NCBI GenBank assembly: GCA_002633005.1
Contig: NMRA01000140.1
Coordinates: forward strand, 245,136-291,539
DNA from: Phoronis australis
Taxonomy: Eukaryota; Phoronida; Phoronidae
DNA: 46,404 nucleotides
Direction: 5' to 3'
A program made the translations under genes and the position numbers. Below the pieces are notes generated by a model that worked only from the letters and a program-made list of their open reading frames with translations, did no database searches and was not told where the DNA came from. Of the stretch, positions 34,602 to 45,346 are shown piece by piece. How positions within the stretch are numbered: the stretch's first letter is position 1; each line of letters opens with the position of its first letter.

Positions 34602-34888
34602 CTGGGTGTTTCTCCGGGAACGTTGGTCCTATCTTTCTGTTGTCTAGACTGCCGAGGAATCTGTACATCGGATCCAATGGTTTGCTGCTCTTGGAACCAT
34701 TCTACCCAGACATCTTCGACGTTTGTTCCCAACGCTTGCACTTCGTCAACTGCTGTGTCAATGAGCTTGTACGCCTCTATATTGTCAGCATCTCGTTTCG
34801 CAGCTCAGTTGGCACTAAGCCCCTTGAGATAACCAAGTCCGTTCAAAAGAATTAGAGCATGCGCAACTAAATTCGATCCGTTCATCAT
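34602..34888 (-). pseudogene. hAT-type (P52rIPK-like) transposase fragment
   Basis: The minus-strand frame starts at ATGATG (34888). It reads LLNGLGYLKGLSAN, one TGA (34807-34805), then KRDADNIEAYKLIDTAVDE, NVEDVWVEWFQEQ and RTNVPGE. The order 'LQ..DIV.AY..V..V...L...R.NVD..F..W+.EA....PR...RQ..R.NVP...P' is that of the C-terminal half of hAT-derived P52rIPK/ZMYM-like proteins. It ends at a GTAATA that could be a donor; otherwise a stop follows at once. The RNase H-like catalytic residues and zinc finger are not present, so it is a remnant. Confidence 0.55.
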
Positions 34889-35619
34889 GGACTACTTCAA
34901 ACCTTGACGATGTATCCAGGACCCATTTGCATCTCTTGCAATTTTCGAAATAAACGTCCCAATGACTAAACGCTTGAAACCCGAAGTACTCGCATCAAAT
35001 AAATGCCCATGGGCATGGGCGTTTCTTCGGGTGGGTCTTTCTGCGGAAATTCCCAGTATCGATAAAACGGCAGTGGTGCTTATTGCAGGTAGAAAGACGT
35101 TAGGTGTTGACGTCGGCACTAGGGCTCCTTAGGAGGCCCGTTGAATATCGCACCACTCCCGCAAGACTTTGTTGTGAAAATACAGCCTCCCCGCAATTTC
35201 TGGTACTGTACACTGTTCGAGAATGCGGTCACTTTGTCAATGTGAGTGCCCCCTTGGTCATTCCTTGTATAAAAATAACTTGTTAGAGTGCATCTTCAAA
35301 CAGACTCGCGACCAGACCACGGCGCAGGCCACAATAGCAATTCTTCGGAAAACGAGTTTTTTTTTCAAGTATTACATGTACATGTACACTGTATGATATT
35401 GCGCAAGACAACTTTACTATACATCAGTCAAATTCGAGTTACAAACATGTGGGGTGTAATAGGATGACATGGCATGACAGATGAGGTAAAAAAGGTTGCA
35501 CGTCAATTCGCCTGAATATCAGGATTGCGGCACCACAGTATTTCCCCTAATCAAATCAACACATATCTTAGAGTAAAGAAACTAGTTATCTAAAGAAATC
35601 AGCTACAGTGTTGCTCTTT
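34889..35619. other. No gene recognised upstream of the hAT fragment
   Basis: Minus-strand sequence directly upstream of the hAT fragment gives no recognisable transposase motif. GCCCATGGGCATGGGCGTTT at about 34986 resembles the ends of the 25533-25935 element. Confidence 0.35.
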
Positions 35620-35943
35620 CAGTGGTGGATCCATCTAAAATGCTTTTCTACTTCAGAAGTGTCGTCGGAAGCGCGCGCACAATTGATCTCCGGGGTTTTG
35701 CCGACAAGCCACGAAGACTCGAAACGCGTTGATTTTCATAACAGCAATTCACAATGCAAAAAAATTATTTTCAGAGTGAACCCCCCCAATTTTTTTCCAA
35801 GTTGGTTTACTTGAGGTTTACACACGTTGGCGGTGCCGTTTTTGTTTTGCTGAAGACGTTTTTGTTTTTTGTTTTCTAATTTTTGGGTCCTGGCCGAGGA
35901 GGGACTTAAACCCCCTGAACACCCCCCCGTAGATCCGCCACTG
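35620..35943. mobile_element. GGCGGAT-ended element (324 bp)
   Basis: CAGTGGTGGATCCATC at the left and GTAGATCCGCCACTG at the right are imperfect inverted repeats. A C-run precedes the right end. No matching target duplication was seen at the two sides. Open frames inside are short and look non-coding. Confidence 0.5.
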
Positions 35944-38813
35944 ACAAGTGAGTCGAAATGTGAATGTCTATACCTAAGCATAAAAGTCTAACCCTACGAC
36001 CATAGTAAGCTACATATTTTGTAAATAGCATTGAGAGAGTTACCAAAAAATAGTGCGGTGTAAATGCCTTAACAAAACAGCAGAAATTTGAGATTTGCTA
36101 ATCTGCTATTTTGGTTTTAATTGCAAGCACAGTACGGTAGAGGGGTAGGCATTTTCAAATTTTGAATTGAAGGTGATCGTGAAAAATCCAAATATGTTTT
36201 TCATCCAGTGTCCACTTTGATTGTGGCTTGGTGGATTGATATGAATGCCTGTACACGTTTGAATGTTTCTGTTCTTTTAAATTCAGTACACGCTGACGGT
36301 AAGTTCATTATAGGCAGTCCTCCGTCGTGCTAAAAAACCAGACCGTGAAAAAAATGGCGGACTGTGAACGATTTTTAGCCTTGTCATGCAAGTAGCGTCG
36401 CAGCAACTATTTCGTTTTCTGCAGTGATGTTTAATAGCCGAGTGCTCGAAGCACATACATGTACAATAAACACATATCTGATCAATTTAACCGATGTGTT
36501 ATTCATACTGTATGAATACAGGACACTATCGGAAACAAAAGTCATCGACAGTAGAAAGATGCATTCCGAAAAGTCACAATCACAATTTCTAGGCTTCACA
36601 TTTCCTGAACATAAATTTTAAGCACCGATTTGTCTGTACAACAGATCACATTTACATGAGTCCATCAATCGTGCCAGTTTGGTTGCGTAAAGCGCTGCCT
36701 GTTGAGAATTCGACCAGCCAATCAGAAACGCCGATATAAAAAAATGTACCTAGTGCAGCAGGCGCTACTCCGTCCACCGCGGTTTGCCCAAGATTACTTG
36801 ATATGCAAAGTTCTGTGTTGTTTATCACCAGCCGCAACTGGCTTAAGACTCAAGAACCATGGTATTAGTTCTCAAGGGTTCCCGTGTCACCTGACCGGAG
36901 ACAAGGGGTATCAATCGGACCCGAAGAGGTCAAAGTCAACTTAAGATACTCCTGACCAGACGCCCCAAAGGGGGATGATTGGGTTAGAGAGGCCTCCCAC
37001 TCTAGAGCCACTGATCAATCACCCGAGAACAGATAATGCTTCCAACAAGGTTTTCGGCATCTCATATCGTTCGAAACAACAACGGCTGCTAAAGACAGAT
37101 AACCCTCTTCCCCAACCCGATCCCGCACAGTTTAGTCTGAGTAAACCCAGTCCATTTGTTGCCGCGTGGAGGCACTGCACGAGCCTTGTTGTGCGAGAAG
37201 CTATGTATTGACAGTCGGAACTGAACAGCGGCGCACTAAGCAGAGCTAAATACTACTAACTACATGTACACTACCACACTAGACGCTAAGCACCACAACC
37301 TGTGGTCGAAACCACCAACACCCCCCCCCCCTTACTGAAAACGTAGATCCGCCACTGCATATGTATTTGTATGTATGTTTTAAAAATAAAAACTGTGATT
37401 ATATATATTGCAATTTCATTTCGAAAGCACTAATCTGAAGAGTGGCCTACTTATGTGGAATGCACACAATGCATTGTTAAAGCGAGGTGATCGTTTGCCG
37501 CTGGGTTTTTATTTTCTTACTCTTTGTGAACGCAGTGCCTGTAACTCGCATTTATTCCTAAGTTTATGCAATCACTTTGAATTACAAAACATGAAACCCT
37601 GCGAACCGATGGGGCAGTTAAATTTGGACATCGTCAATATATACGTGTCATTTGAAGTAGTAGCCCGTTGTAGAGGGCCACGACCAAAAATATGGGTACA
37701 CATCACATGTCTAACCACAAAAAAAACAAGTGAAAGAGTTACTTTTTCAGGCAAGCGACGCGTTGCGCGCATTGGTTGTTTTTGTCCGTTTTAGGTGGCA
37801 AGAGGCGCTTTTTCTCTGACGATTTCGCTGAGGTATGTTTCAGAAAATCGTACTGTAAGTCATTTTTTTTCTGCGCCTGTTAATTTAGGTACGCAGCAAC
37901 TGAAAAAAATGGATAAATCACGTCATTTTAAATCTCCATATCGCTCCGTTATGGCCACTTCGACTTGGATGGATTTTGGCTCTTTCAAACACTCCACCAT
38001 GCTCTATTTTTGAAGTTCGTTAACGAAAACGCGTACCAGGATTTTAAGGTTCGTGCCCTCCCCCTCGAGTTTTTGTTGGCAATTTTGACATGAAGATGAT
38101 GGTGATATTTACGCGTTCCTTGACGAGAATTCCATCAAGTCAAGTTTTGCCTAATTCAGCTTTTCATTCATTTTTATACCGTGTATGGTCGCTGGCAAAA
38201 TATGATACCTCGGTTTTTCGCCATAACGCTAGTTATAGGAATCTGAATATGAGCGCGCAAGAGAAAACGGAACATATTTGCGACGTTTCGTTTACTCAAA
38301 GTTAATGAGCCTAAACGTCAGAGAATATTTGTTTTCTCTTTCTCGCTTATAATGATTTTCAAGGGTTTCCGTTATTCATTTTTGGCAAGGTCGTCGTTTT
38401 CTCGCAAAGCTACCGATTGGATGATCAACTACGCACTTATTTGCTCTCCGTTTTAACGTTGATCATCGTCAATACACCTCTAAAAATCGCGCATTGTCTT
38501 TGCGCAAACTACATTGAGATTTAAGTCTCCCGAAAAAAGTTGACGATCGGATAGTGTTTAAAAGTCTAATTCTAAATTTCTCCAGTTAGTGCACCAACGA
38601 AGTAAACGAAAGTAGTTCTGCTTGTTGCGTCAGCTGTTGGTATCATTATAGCGATTTATGACCCACAACGCGTGACTGGACAAAGCCTTTTCAAATTAGT
38701 GTAGATAAGCCGGTGGAGCGTGAGACCCCTGAGGTCAAAATCGAATCCTCGCGACAACTCCGCGTTATAACTTAACCAGGAACTCTAGTAACCACACTCG
38801 TTCCAAGCTCAAT
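35944..38813. other. Non-coding flank upstream of esterase exon 1
   Basis: No gene is recognised. A 128-codon plus-strand frame at 37408-37794 has no familiar motif. The 1 kb before the start codon at 38814 should include the promoter of the esterase gene; no obvious TATA box was seen close to the ATG. Confidence 0.35.
37334..37357. repeat. Solo right end of a GGCGGAT-type element
   Basis: A C-run at 37320-37331 followed by CGTAGATCCGCCACTG is the standard right end of this family. The partner left end was not found upstream, so this is a truncated copy or a diverged one. Confidence 0.4.
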
Positions 38814-39574
38814 ATGAAAACGCGTCATTTTCTATTTGGAGTAATTATTTTCACTACAGTTGTATACATATTCTTCATGCACCGGAGTAGATTTACATGG
38901 ATTATTCAAATTCGCCAACATTTACCGTCTCACGTCGTAGTACCAAAAATACACAATAACGTCGGGATGAACGACCAGGAATTGCTCAACTGTCTTGCCA
39001 ATGGTCGACACGTTCAACATCAACATCCAAATGAATCTGCACTGAAAGTAGTCAGAGATATTTTGAATTTCGTTTGGAAATCGTACGGAATACCTTTAAA
39101 CTTAACTCGAGCCGATGGGAAATGTGGAAATCTAAATAATGGCGGTGGTGGTAACGGAGGAGCACGAGCTTTGTGTGATCCAAAGGGCAGTAAGCCATGT
39201 TGTTTTAATTTCAAGTGTGAGAGCAAAGCAGTGAATGATTGTGTGTGCCCTACCTGTTGGGACATGCGTCCAAGAATACACCCTGAGGTTGCCGACTATG
39301 TTCTGTATAACAATAGTTGCCGGGTTATCGATTTGAAGAGGAAGAACGCTTGCACTATTCTAAAGGAAAAAAATATAACGGGATTAATGGTGGTCGGGGA
39401 CTCTCTCTCGCGACATATATATCAAGCGTTTCTAATACTGCTACGGCATGATCCTGAGTATGGCGCATTAGATAATAAAACAAATGAAGGTATTGTTTCT
39501 TATATTTTGACTTTTACATTGCCATCTCGAAGTTCGGGTCAGGAAGTTAATGTCTGGCTATTTTATTGCCCTCC
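38814..39574 (+). CDS. First coding exon of a membrane-anchored SGNH/PC-esterase-like protein (copy B)
   Basis: The exon opens with an ATG that has A at -3 and runs 253 codons plus 2 bases to a possible donor (GTGAAC at 39575). A stop codon overlaps that donor. Residues 5-22 are hydrophobic after a short basic start, which suggests a type II signal anchor and a lumenal or secreted catalytic part. A Cys-rich stretch spans roughly residues 104-149. GDSLSRH at about 195-201 matches block I of SGNH/GDSL hydrolases, with the nucleophile at Ser197. Several N-glycosylation sequons are present (for example NLT, NNS, NIT, NKT). The matching C-terminal DxxH motif is in the last exon of the neighbouring copy at 14811. 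The architecture resembles animal PC-esterase/NXPE/TBL-like proteins, but substrate and role are unknown. Oddity: a donor at 39575 gives phase 2, whereas the next visible exon (45073) is read in the phase-1 frame. A small exon, another donor (a phase-1 GT lies near 39537) or a sequence error is therefore implied. Confidence 0.72.
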
Positions 39575-39597
39575 GTGAACTAAACAATGATATTTTC

Positions 39598-39760
39598 CAT
39601 AGGCGGACCTAAGGGTGGGGGGGCAGGGACCCCCCTTGGCTGCCGCAAAAAAACAGCAAGAATGTGAACAAATAGTGATTTTATTAATTAACCCTGGTAA
39701 TTAACGTTATACGGCTGAAACAAGATTTGACAAAGCCTAAGCAAAAACTCCACGATTAGT
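39598..39760. mobile_element. Left part of a GGCGGA-type element next to the exon 1 donor (copy B)
   Basis: This is the same insertion as 4367-4530, beginning 24 bp past the exon 1 donor. Its position inside the first intron, almost touching the splice site, is shared by both duplication copies. The right end is not resolved. Confidence 0.5.
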
Positions 39761-39879
39761 GATTAAATGAAAATTGTGTAAACGAAGAGTGACAAGTAGA
39801 CTACGCTATCTCTGCTATCATGACTCATGTAATTACAACCGATACAAAAAATTAAAAAACAAAGTAGTCCTCAGAAATG

Positions 39880-40390
39880 TGTCGCTCTCTGAAAGTTACA
39901 ACCCGTACGACAAAATCGATTTTAGTCATCAGGGAGCACACACCAGGTCTTCAGTTGATGGTCTGACCCGACTCGGGTCTTGTCGCTCGTCCCCCCCCCG
40001 GCGCCAGAAAGCGCCGGCGCAGGTGATCGGCCGCGGGCGCGACGATCAGGAAGCTTCGGCGGGTGGGCACCCGTTGTTCCGCCTGGCGCCGGTGGTGCAA
40101 GTGCAGGTCGCGCGACGATCAGGAAGTTTTGAAGGGTTTACGTAGCGAAACGAGAGATGTGTGGATTACATCGACACATTTTAAAATGCGTGTTTCCACT
40201 ATATCGTGCCACTGCTGGATTACATCAACACATTCTAAAATGTGCGCTTCCACGTACTTTACTCTATATTGTACCACTGTTGCCTACGTTATTTGTCGTC
40301 GTAGATGACGTGCGAAACTAGCTACCTCGACTACATCGACCATTTTTTAGGCCAATCTTCTTGAATTGATTGCACAATTAGTAATAGTGT
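39880..40390 (+). repeat. GC-rich dispersed repeat, copy 3 (in duplication copy B)
   Basis: This is the counterpart of 4640-5160. It has a more complete second TGGATTACATC unit (including GTGCGCTTCCACGTACTTTA) than copy A, so the tandem part differs between the two duplicates. The long plus-strand frame through it is a base-composition effect. Confidence 0.65.
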
Positions 40391-40907
40391 GTGAACTAAT
40401 TACGTTTATATGCGCTAACTGGGAAGCGATACCGAAGCTAGTTTACAGTGAAACAACACGTGTGGTGAGATAAAAGGTCATATGTATTATGACAAACTAA
40501 ACTACTACAGATATGTATAAATACAAAAGTTATATGATATGTTGAGCTGTAAAGATGGGTGACAATCTGCGACAGTCAAGAGAACCCAAATTATATCCGC
40601 ATGTGGTCCCTCGCCTGGGAGCTACTGTTTCCCTTACCTGCATGTGTACCTAAGCTCCGCAATTAGGAGCAGCTTCACAATGTAGGGGCATGCTCTCAAT
40701 TGCCGGGTTTTACGGTGTCGGCGTTTGTCGACGCATTTGACCAAGAACTTCTATAAAATGCATCGGTTCGGATATGGTCGCTTCAGTTTGCAAGCGCACG
40801 TTCATGGTGATGAAATATTATCAATAGCATATCAAAAACACCATAAAAAAACCCCACCAGTCGATCAAGTGTCAAATTAGAACACTTGCAAACACTATGA
40901 CGATATG

Positions 40908-41595
40908 TTAAAGGCGAAGGCAACCTTTTTCCATGTCCTTTTTAGAAAAAAATAAGGTTCGTTGGTTATTCCAAACAAATTTTCCACTTCATTACAACTT
41001 TTCGTAATTTAATTAATTATTCGTTCTCTACTCCGGAAATGACCTTTTGGGAGGCAAGAATTTCGCGCCAATTTCTTTTCATATAGTCTGACTGTGAGAG
41101 CTGCCGAGTCAGTCATTGATCTACCTCGGTTGTGATAAGTTTCGGTCGTCGGTTACTTTTGTTTACCAGTCAGTCAGCGTACCGGGATGTGCTCATCATC
41201 GTCTCACGGACAGAGGAACTGTCCCACTTGCCCGCGACACACTCCCACTGAATTGCAACCTGAGCACACAAACTGCTTACACCCCGCCGTGTGACTCCCT
41301 CGCCACACACCTGGCATATTCTAAATAGCTCCAATACTGTAGACAAGTCCACAATAAGCTTTTCCAAGTTTGGCTCACCGATCTGTTCATTGAACGACGA
41401 ACTGTCCTCTTCACTGGGCCTGTATTCACTCCCACTACTCAACATCGCAGCAGGTCTGCTTACAGGCTTTGGGCCATAATGAGTACATCCCGGTACGTAA
41501 TTAATTAAATTACGAAAAGCTGTAATTAAGTGGAAAGTATGTCTGGTGTAACCAACGAATCTTAGTTTTGCTAAAAAAGTTGCCTTCGCCTTTAA
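40908..41595. mobile_element. TTAA-flanked inverted-repeat element (duplication copy B)
   Basis: Left end TTAAAGGCGAAGGCAAC and right end GTTGCCTTCGCCTTTAA are perfect inverted repeats of 17 bp, counting the TTAA. Length is 688 bp. It sits at the same place as 7360-8063, so this insertion predates the duplication. It encodes on the minus strand a 91-codon open frame with a CxxCG motif. Confidence 0.78.
41170..41445 (-). pseudogene. Antisense Cys-motif reading frame inside the TTAA-flanked element
   Basis: This 91-codon frame includes LELFRICQVCG and, about 24 residues later, WECVAGKWDSSS. The spacing (hydrophobic segment, CxxCG, then a W-rich strand) resembles a short Cys domain that I associate, from memory, with several animal transposon-type proteins. 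The homologous frame in the other copy (about 7913-7665) is broken by a frameshift between the two motifs. It is a fragment: no catalytic transposase core is present. It is probably the leftover of an autonomous relative. Confidence 0.4.
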
Positions 41596-43269
41596 TTAGC
41601 TGATATTGAACTCCGAATATTTATTGGTGGTTGTGAAAACTTAATCTTTGACCATGCTGTTGTTCTTTCCACCTGTTCGCGGGACATCGGAGAAGCGCGG
41701 ATATGGCACACGTTTGTACTAGACACACTGGCGCTGGTACGTTCAAACTTTATACTCATGTCCGCAGAGCTAAGAAACTTTCAACTGAATTTGCTTTTCT
41801 TTTATTTTCTCGTTTTTTGGGATATTGAAATCACGATTGTAATATGCAGTGCTATCAAAGGTTTAATGATGCTAACATTGTAGGTAATTTTCAAAATAAG
41901 GTAAATGGTGGGTTTAACTAAGCAAGGTGGCTACGAGTCAGTCACCCTTGACCTCGAGATACATGGCACATGCTATGTGTGAATTTCGTATCGATCGAAT
42001 AAGAAATGAGATCTGTGGAACGACTACAAAAGTTCAGCGAGGCCTGTTCAATAAAAGATGAGTCGTCTGTCACTCTGACCAGAAATATCGAATATCTAGA
42101 ACGGTTAGTCGGCAAGAGAAACGGATGACACAATCCAGATAGCGTTTAACAAGGTCTGTCCATGAGGATTTTCTAAAAGATCCTCAAAAGACGGTAGAGA
42201 TACGACACTAATGTTCAGTCAATGAACGATCATCCACAGGAAAATCTTGGAAACTCGAGAGCGGTTCAGTACGAAAGAAAAGCAAATGGCACAATCCCGA
42301 TAGCCCTTCTATCGAAGGGCGAAATCATGAAATCGCTCCAACTAGAGACAGCGGAGCAAACCAAAAAGTGAAAAGTGGCCGCCCCAACGGCGTCTTGCGT
42401 CCGATTTCAACCAAAGCAATAGGCTTCGAGCTTTTCACGATCGGATACACGTTTTGTGTAAATTCCACGCTGATCTTCGCATAAAAAGTGCGACCTGTAT
42501 CGCGTGAACAAAGAAACAAACAAATGCCCAAAATTTCTGAAGAGCGATACTTGGTGAAATCAAATAAAAACTTTAAGGTGAGGTGGACAACAAAACCGAT
42601 ATATTAAATAGCCCTTGATGAGATCTATTTACATACCAAATTTGAAGAGTTCGGTCAAAGCAAAATGTCCGTCATACCGCCATCTTGCGTCCAAGTTCGC
42701 CCAAGAGCAAAAAAGCTATTGACTAATTGAACTCTGTACGTAAATTTCATGCAGATCAGACGAAAATTTCAATCTCTAACACAAATATGATAGGCTAACA
42801 AAGTGAAGCTATATATAACGTCAACAAAAGAGCAGTCACATGAGTAGTAAATTTCGAATATTGTGAGAATGGTAAGTCGACTAGCAAAAAACGGGTTCCA
42901 GGTCGCCACAGCGCCAACTTGTATTTTATTTTAACAAAAAATAGGCTTCGAGCCATTCACGGAACACACGCCGTCTGTAAATTTAACGTAGATCTTATAA
43001 GAATTGCGATCTGTAGCGTGCGAATAAAGAAACAAATATACAAGAAATTATGACAAAGCAACAAACTTTTTAGAAATTTTATTTCAGCATAGGCTATAGT
43101 ACATGGGCTGCCAGCTCCGTATATTTTCAACGCATAAGCAGTGACGTCACTATTCACTAGCGATACCTGGCAGACAGAGCGCGCTTCCGGCTACGTCGTC
43201 TGCTAATCATGGTCACTTCGTCGCGGTTTGGATCGGCAATTTTGCCGAACTCGTATTCATGTTTAAATA

Positions 43270-43604
43270 CATAGGCGGATTTAGGGACGGGGGGAGGGGG
43301 GCTTGGCTGCTGCAATAAAAAAACATCAAGAGCGTGAGGAAATATTGAGTTTATTAATTAACCCCGGTAATTAACATGCGGCTGGAACAAGATTTAACAA
43401 TGGTGTGCAGTTTTAGTTTGTGTGTCCGAATCAGACCGCCGTCGTTTTCCCGTTTTTTAACCCTCCGTTTGATATTTAGTAAAAGGTCCGCATTCCAGAA
43501 ATTCGAGCCCCATATATTTTAGGCTGGGTGCGCATGCGATCGTGCATGCCCGATTGCCCGAGACAAAATGTTGGGCCCCTTATGATATCCTAGATCCGCC
43601 ACTG
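43270..43604. mobile_element. Short inverted-repeat element with GGCGGAT ends (duplication copy B)
   Basis: This is the counterpart of 9696-10041, with the same ends and the same AAATA flanks (43265-43269, 43605-43609). The shared position shows insertion before the segmental duplication. It is 335 bp, with a shorter G-run and a small internal deletion relative to copy A. Confidence 0.7.
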
Positions 43605-45072
43605 AAATATTGGAAGCTAGTAAACATTAACTTCTAAAATAAAGCTCATATTAATACTCCAGAAATAACCACCAGGGATACTCAAAATCTATCTCGCACT
43701 TCAACAGCAGTTTGCATGTACATACTCCACGGGATGTTTCATTTTAAGCTTGAATGCACGCCGGGGCCGCTCAAAATTTGTGGAGTGTTAGTCTATGAAT
43801 ATGCTATCAAATAATGCCGAAATTATTTTTTTTTCGTTGTGCTGGACAGCAAAATAGATGCAAGAATTTCCCGTCACAATACACTAACCGGAAGCAGTGT
43901 TTGCTGTGTTTAGAGGGTGGCGCCTCCTCTAAGATATTACGCAGTAGTTGCGAATCTGTTGTCTATAATCTATGATTTCAGCAAATAAAAGTATCATGAC
44001 AAAGCTTGTCCTTTGTCAAGTAATGATACTGCCAGGTACAAGTACTCACAAAACCTCTTTTAAAGCTCCTACGGCTCAGGACCCACTGACTATAATTCAT
44101 CTTACAACCGGCTTGGCGTTTCTCCGCAAATTATCATGCACGCACCCAGGGAATGGGGGGNGCGAAGTAGGTAAAAGGGTCCGCCTCAGAGAAACAAAAA
44201 TTCCGAAAAAACGAGACAAATGTCCACTAAAAACGCGCAGACGCACAGTTCATAGACCTAAAGGTGGTACCACGTTTTTTTTGTCCTCCCGCTTTTATGT
44301 TAGCAAAAGTCCACTTTGTCAGAGATTCGAGCCCCCCATATTAAAGGCTGAGTGCGCGCATGTTTATCATACATGTAAGCTAGTTTGTGTTGCCAGCGAT
44401 TTATGCTGTCTGCCAAACATTTTTCACTTCCCGAAAATCGTGGGTACAAAATGCTTTTAAAGTCCATACTTTTCTGACATGTCTCCATGTTTTGGAACAC
44501 TGTACGCAACATTGAAGACCTTATCTCAAGAAGTTACTCCAATTCAAACACTTGAAACCATATCAAACTAAACAATATTTGTCATACAGTGACTTGAAAA
44601 TATCATGGCTACTATTCTATGTTGTAATTACACTGTTCAGTCATCGATACCCGGGTACCAATTCAACTGTAGCCTAATCAAATTTCAATTCAAAGTGTGG
44701 AGGTGGCCAGGGAATATTTCAAGGGCTTCAATTTGTATCATCGAGTACGGAAGCAAAGCACCGACAAAATGGTTTGGAATCAAGTGTGGCACTTGCTCCG
44801 GGCACCACTTCAATGGGACTTGAAATGAAATGTAGGTGACGAAAAGTGGTCGCAACGAGGAACGATGAGTTTTATGTTAAAGGGGTCGCCGAAAATAATT
44901 GAATAGCGGAGACTCGAGAAAATTGGTGGTACTATTCGACTTTAAAAATTCAAAGTAAAAAGTCTAAGCAAACTGAAAGTTTATTGTTCTGGTAATGATA
45001 TCTCGCAATACGCTAATGTTTAAACAATTTTATTTTGCATAACATCATCTGTCGCTTTTGTTTTTCACTCAG

Positions 45073-45198
45073 ATATCCGCAAGCAATGCAAAGGTATGAA
45101 ACAGTTTACAGAAAAAGTGTGCAGACATCACACACAAAGAACTGGAAAAGTATGCAACGGGACAGTGGAAGTTCGACTGAATTCCGGATACCGTGTCG
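45073..45198 (+). CDS. Second visible exon of SGNH/PC-esterase-like gene (copy B)
   Basis: A pyrimidine-rich tract ending in CAG precedes the exon and GTAAGC follows it. The 126-bp exon begins with two bases of a split codon and ends with one. Its open frame contains CKGMKQFTEKVCR and VCNGTVEV, a Cys-spaced pattern that sits between the GDS block and the DxxH block in related animal proteins. Its counterpart at 11547-11672 has identical boundaries and phase, and differs by only about four residues in the 39 compared. That supports coding constraint. About 5.5 kb of repeat-rich intron separates it from exon 1 at 38814. The terminal exon of this copy is beyond the window. Confidence 0.68.
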
Positions 45199-45224
45199 GT
45201 AAGCATAGTTGTCTAGCTTGTATA

Positions 45225-45346
45225 CTACTACTGCTGCAACGACGACTACGACTAACCTTTTACGACTACGACCAGCCTATTATGACTGCGACTAGCCTAT
45301 TACGACAACGGCTACGACTAGCCTATTACGACTACTACGACTACTA
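45225..45346 (+). repeat. 26-bp minisatellite next to exon 2 (copy B)
   Basis: The array is the same as 11690-11862 but two 26-bp units (52 bp) shorter. Flanks are otherwise nearly identical, so the array has changed length since the duplication. Confidence 0.75.

Noticed and set aside
34376-34855. A 159-codon plus-strand open frame, and an overlapping 129-codon one.
   Set aside because: Both are antisense to the recognised hAT-type transposase fragment at 34602-34888; no motif of their own.
37408-37794. A 128-codon plus-strand frame as a gene.
   Set aside because: No domain, repeat or splice evidence; length is within reach of chance.
38708-38760. tRNA-like text (GCCGGTGGAGC ... TCGAATCC) just upstream of esterase exon 1.
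   Set aside because: Only a loose B-box resemblance; no second copy and no acceptor stem were found.
39774-40145. A 123-codon frame over the GC-rich repeat.
   Set aside because: The three repeat copies do not conserve any one frame; low stop density follows from GC-rich composition.
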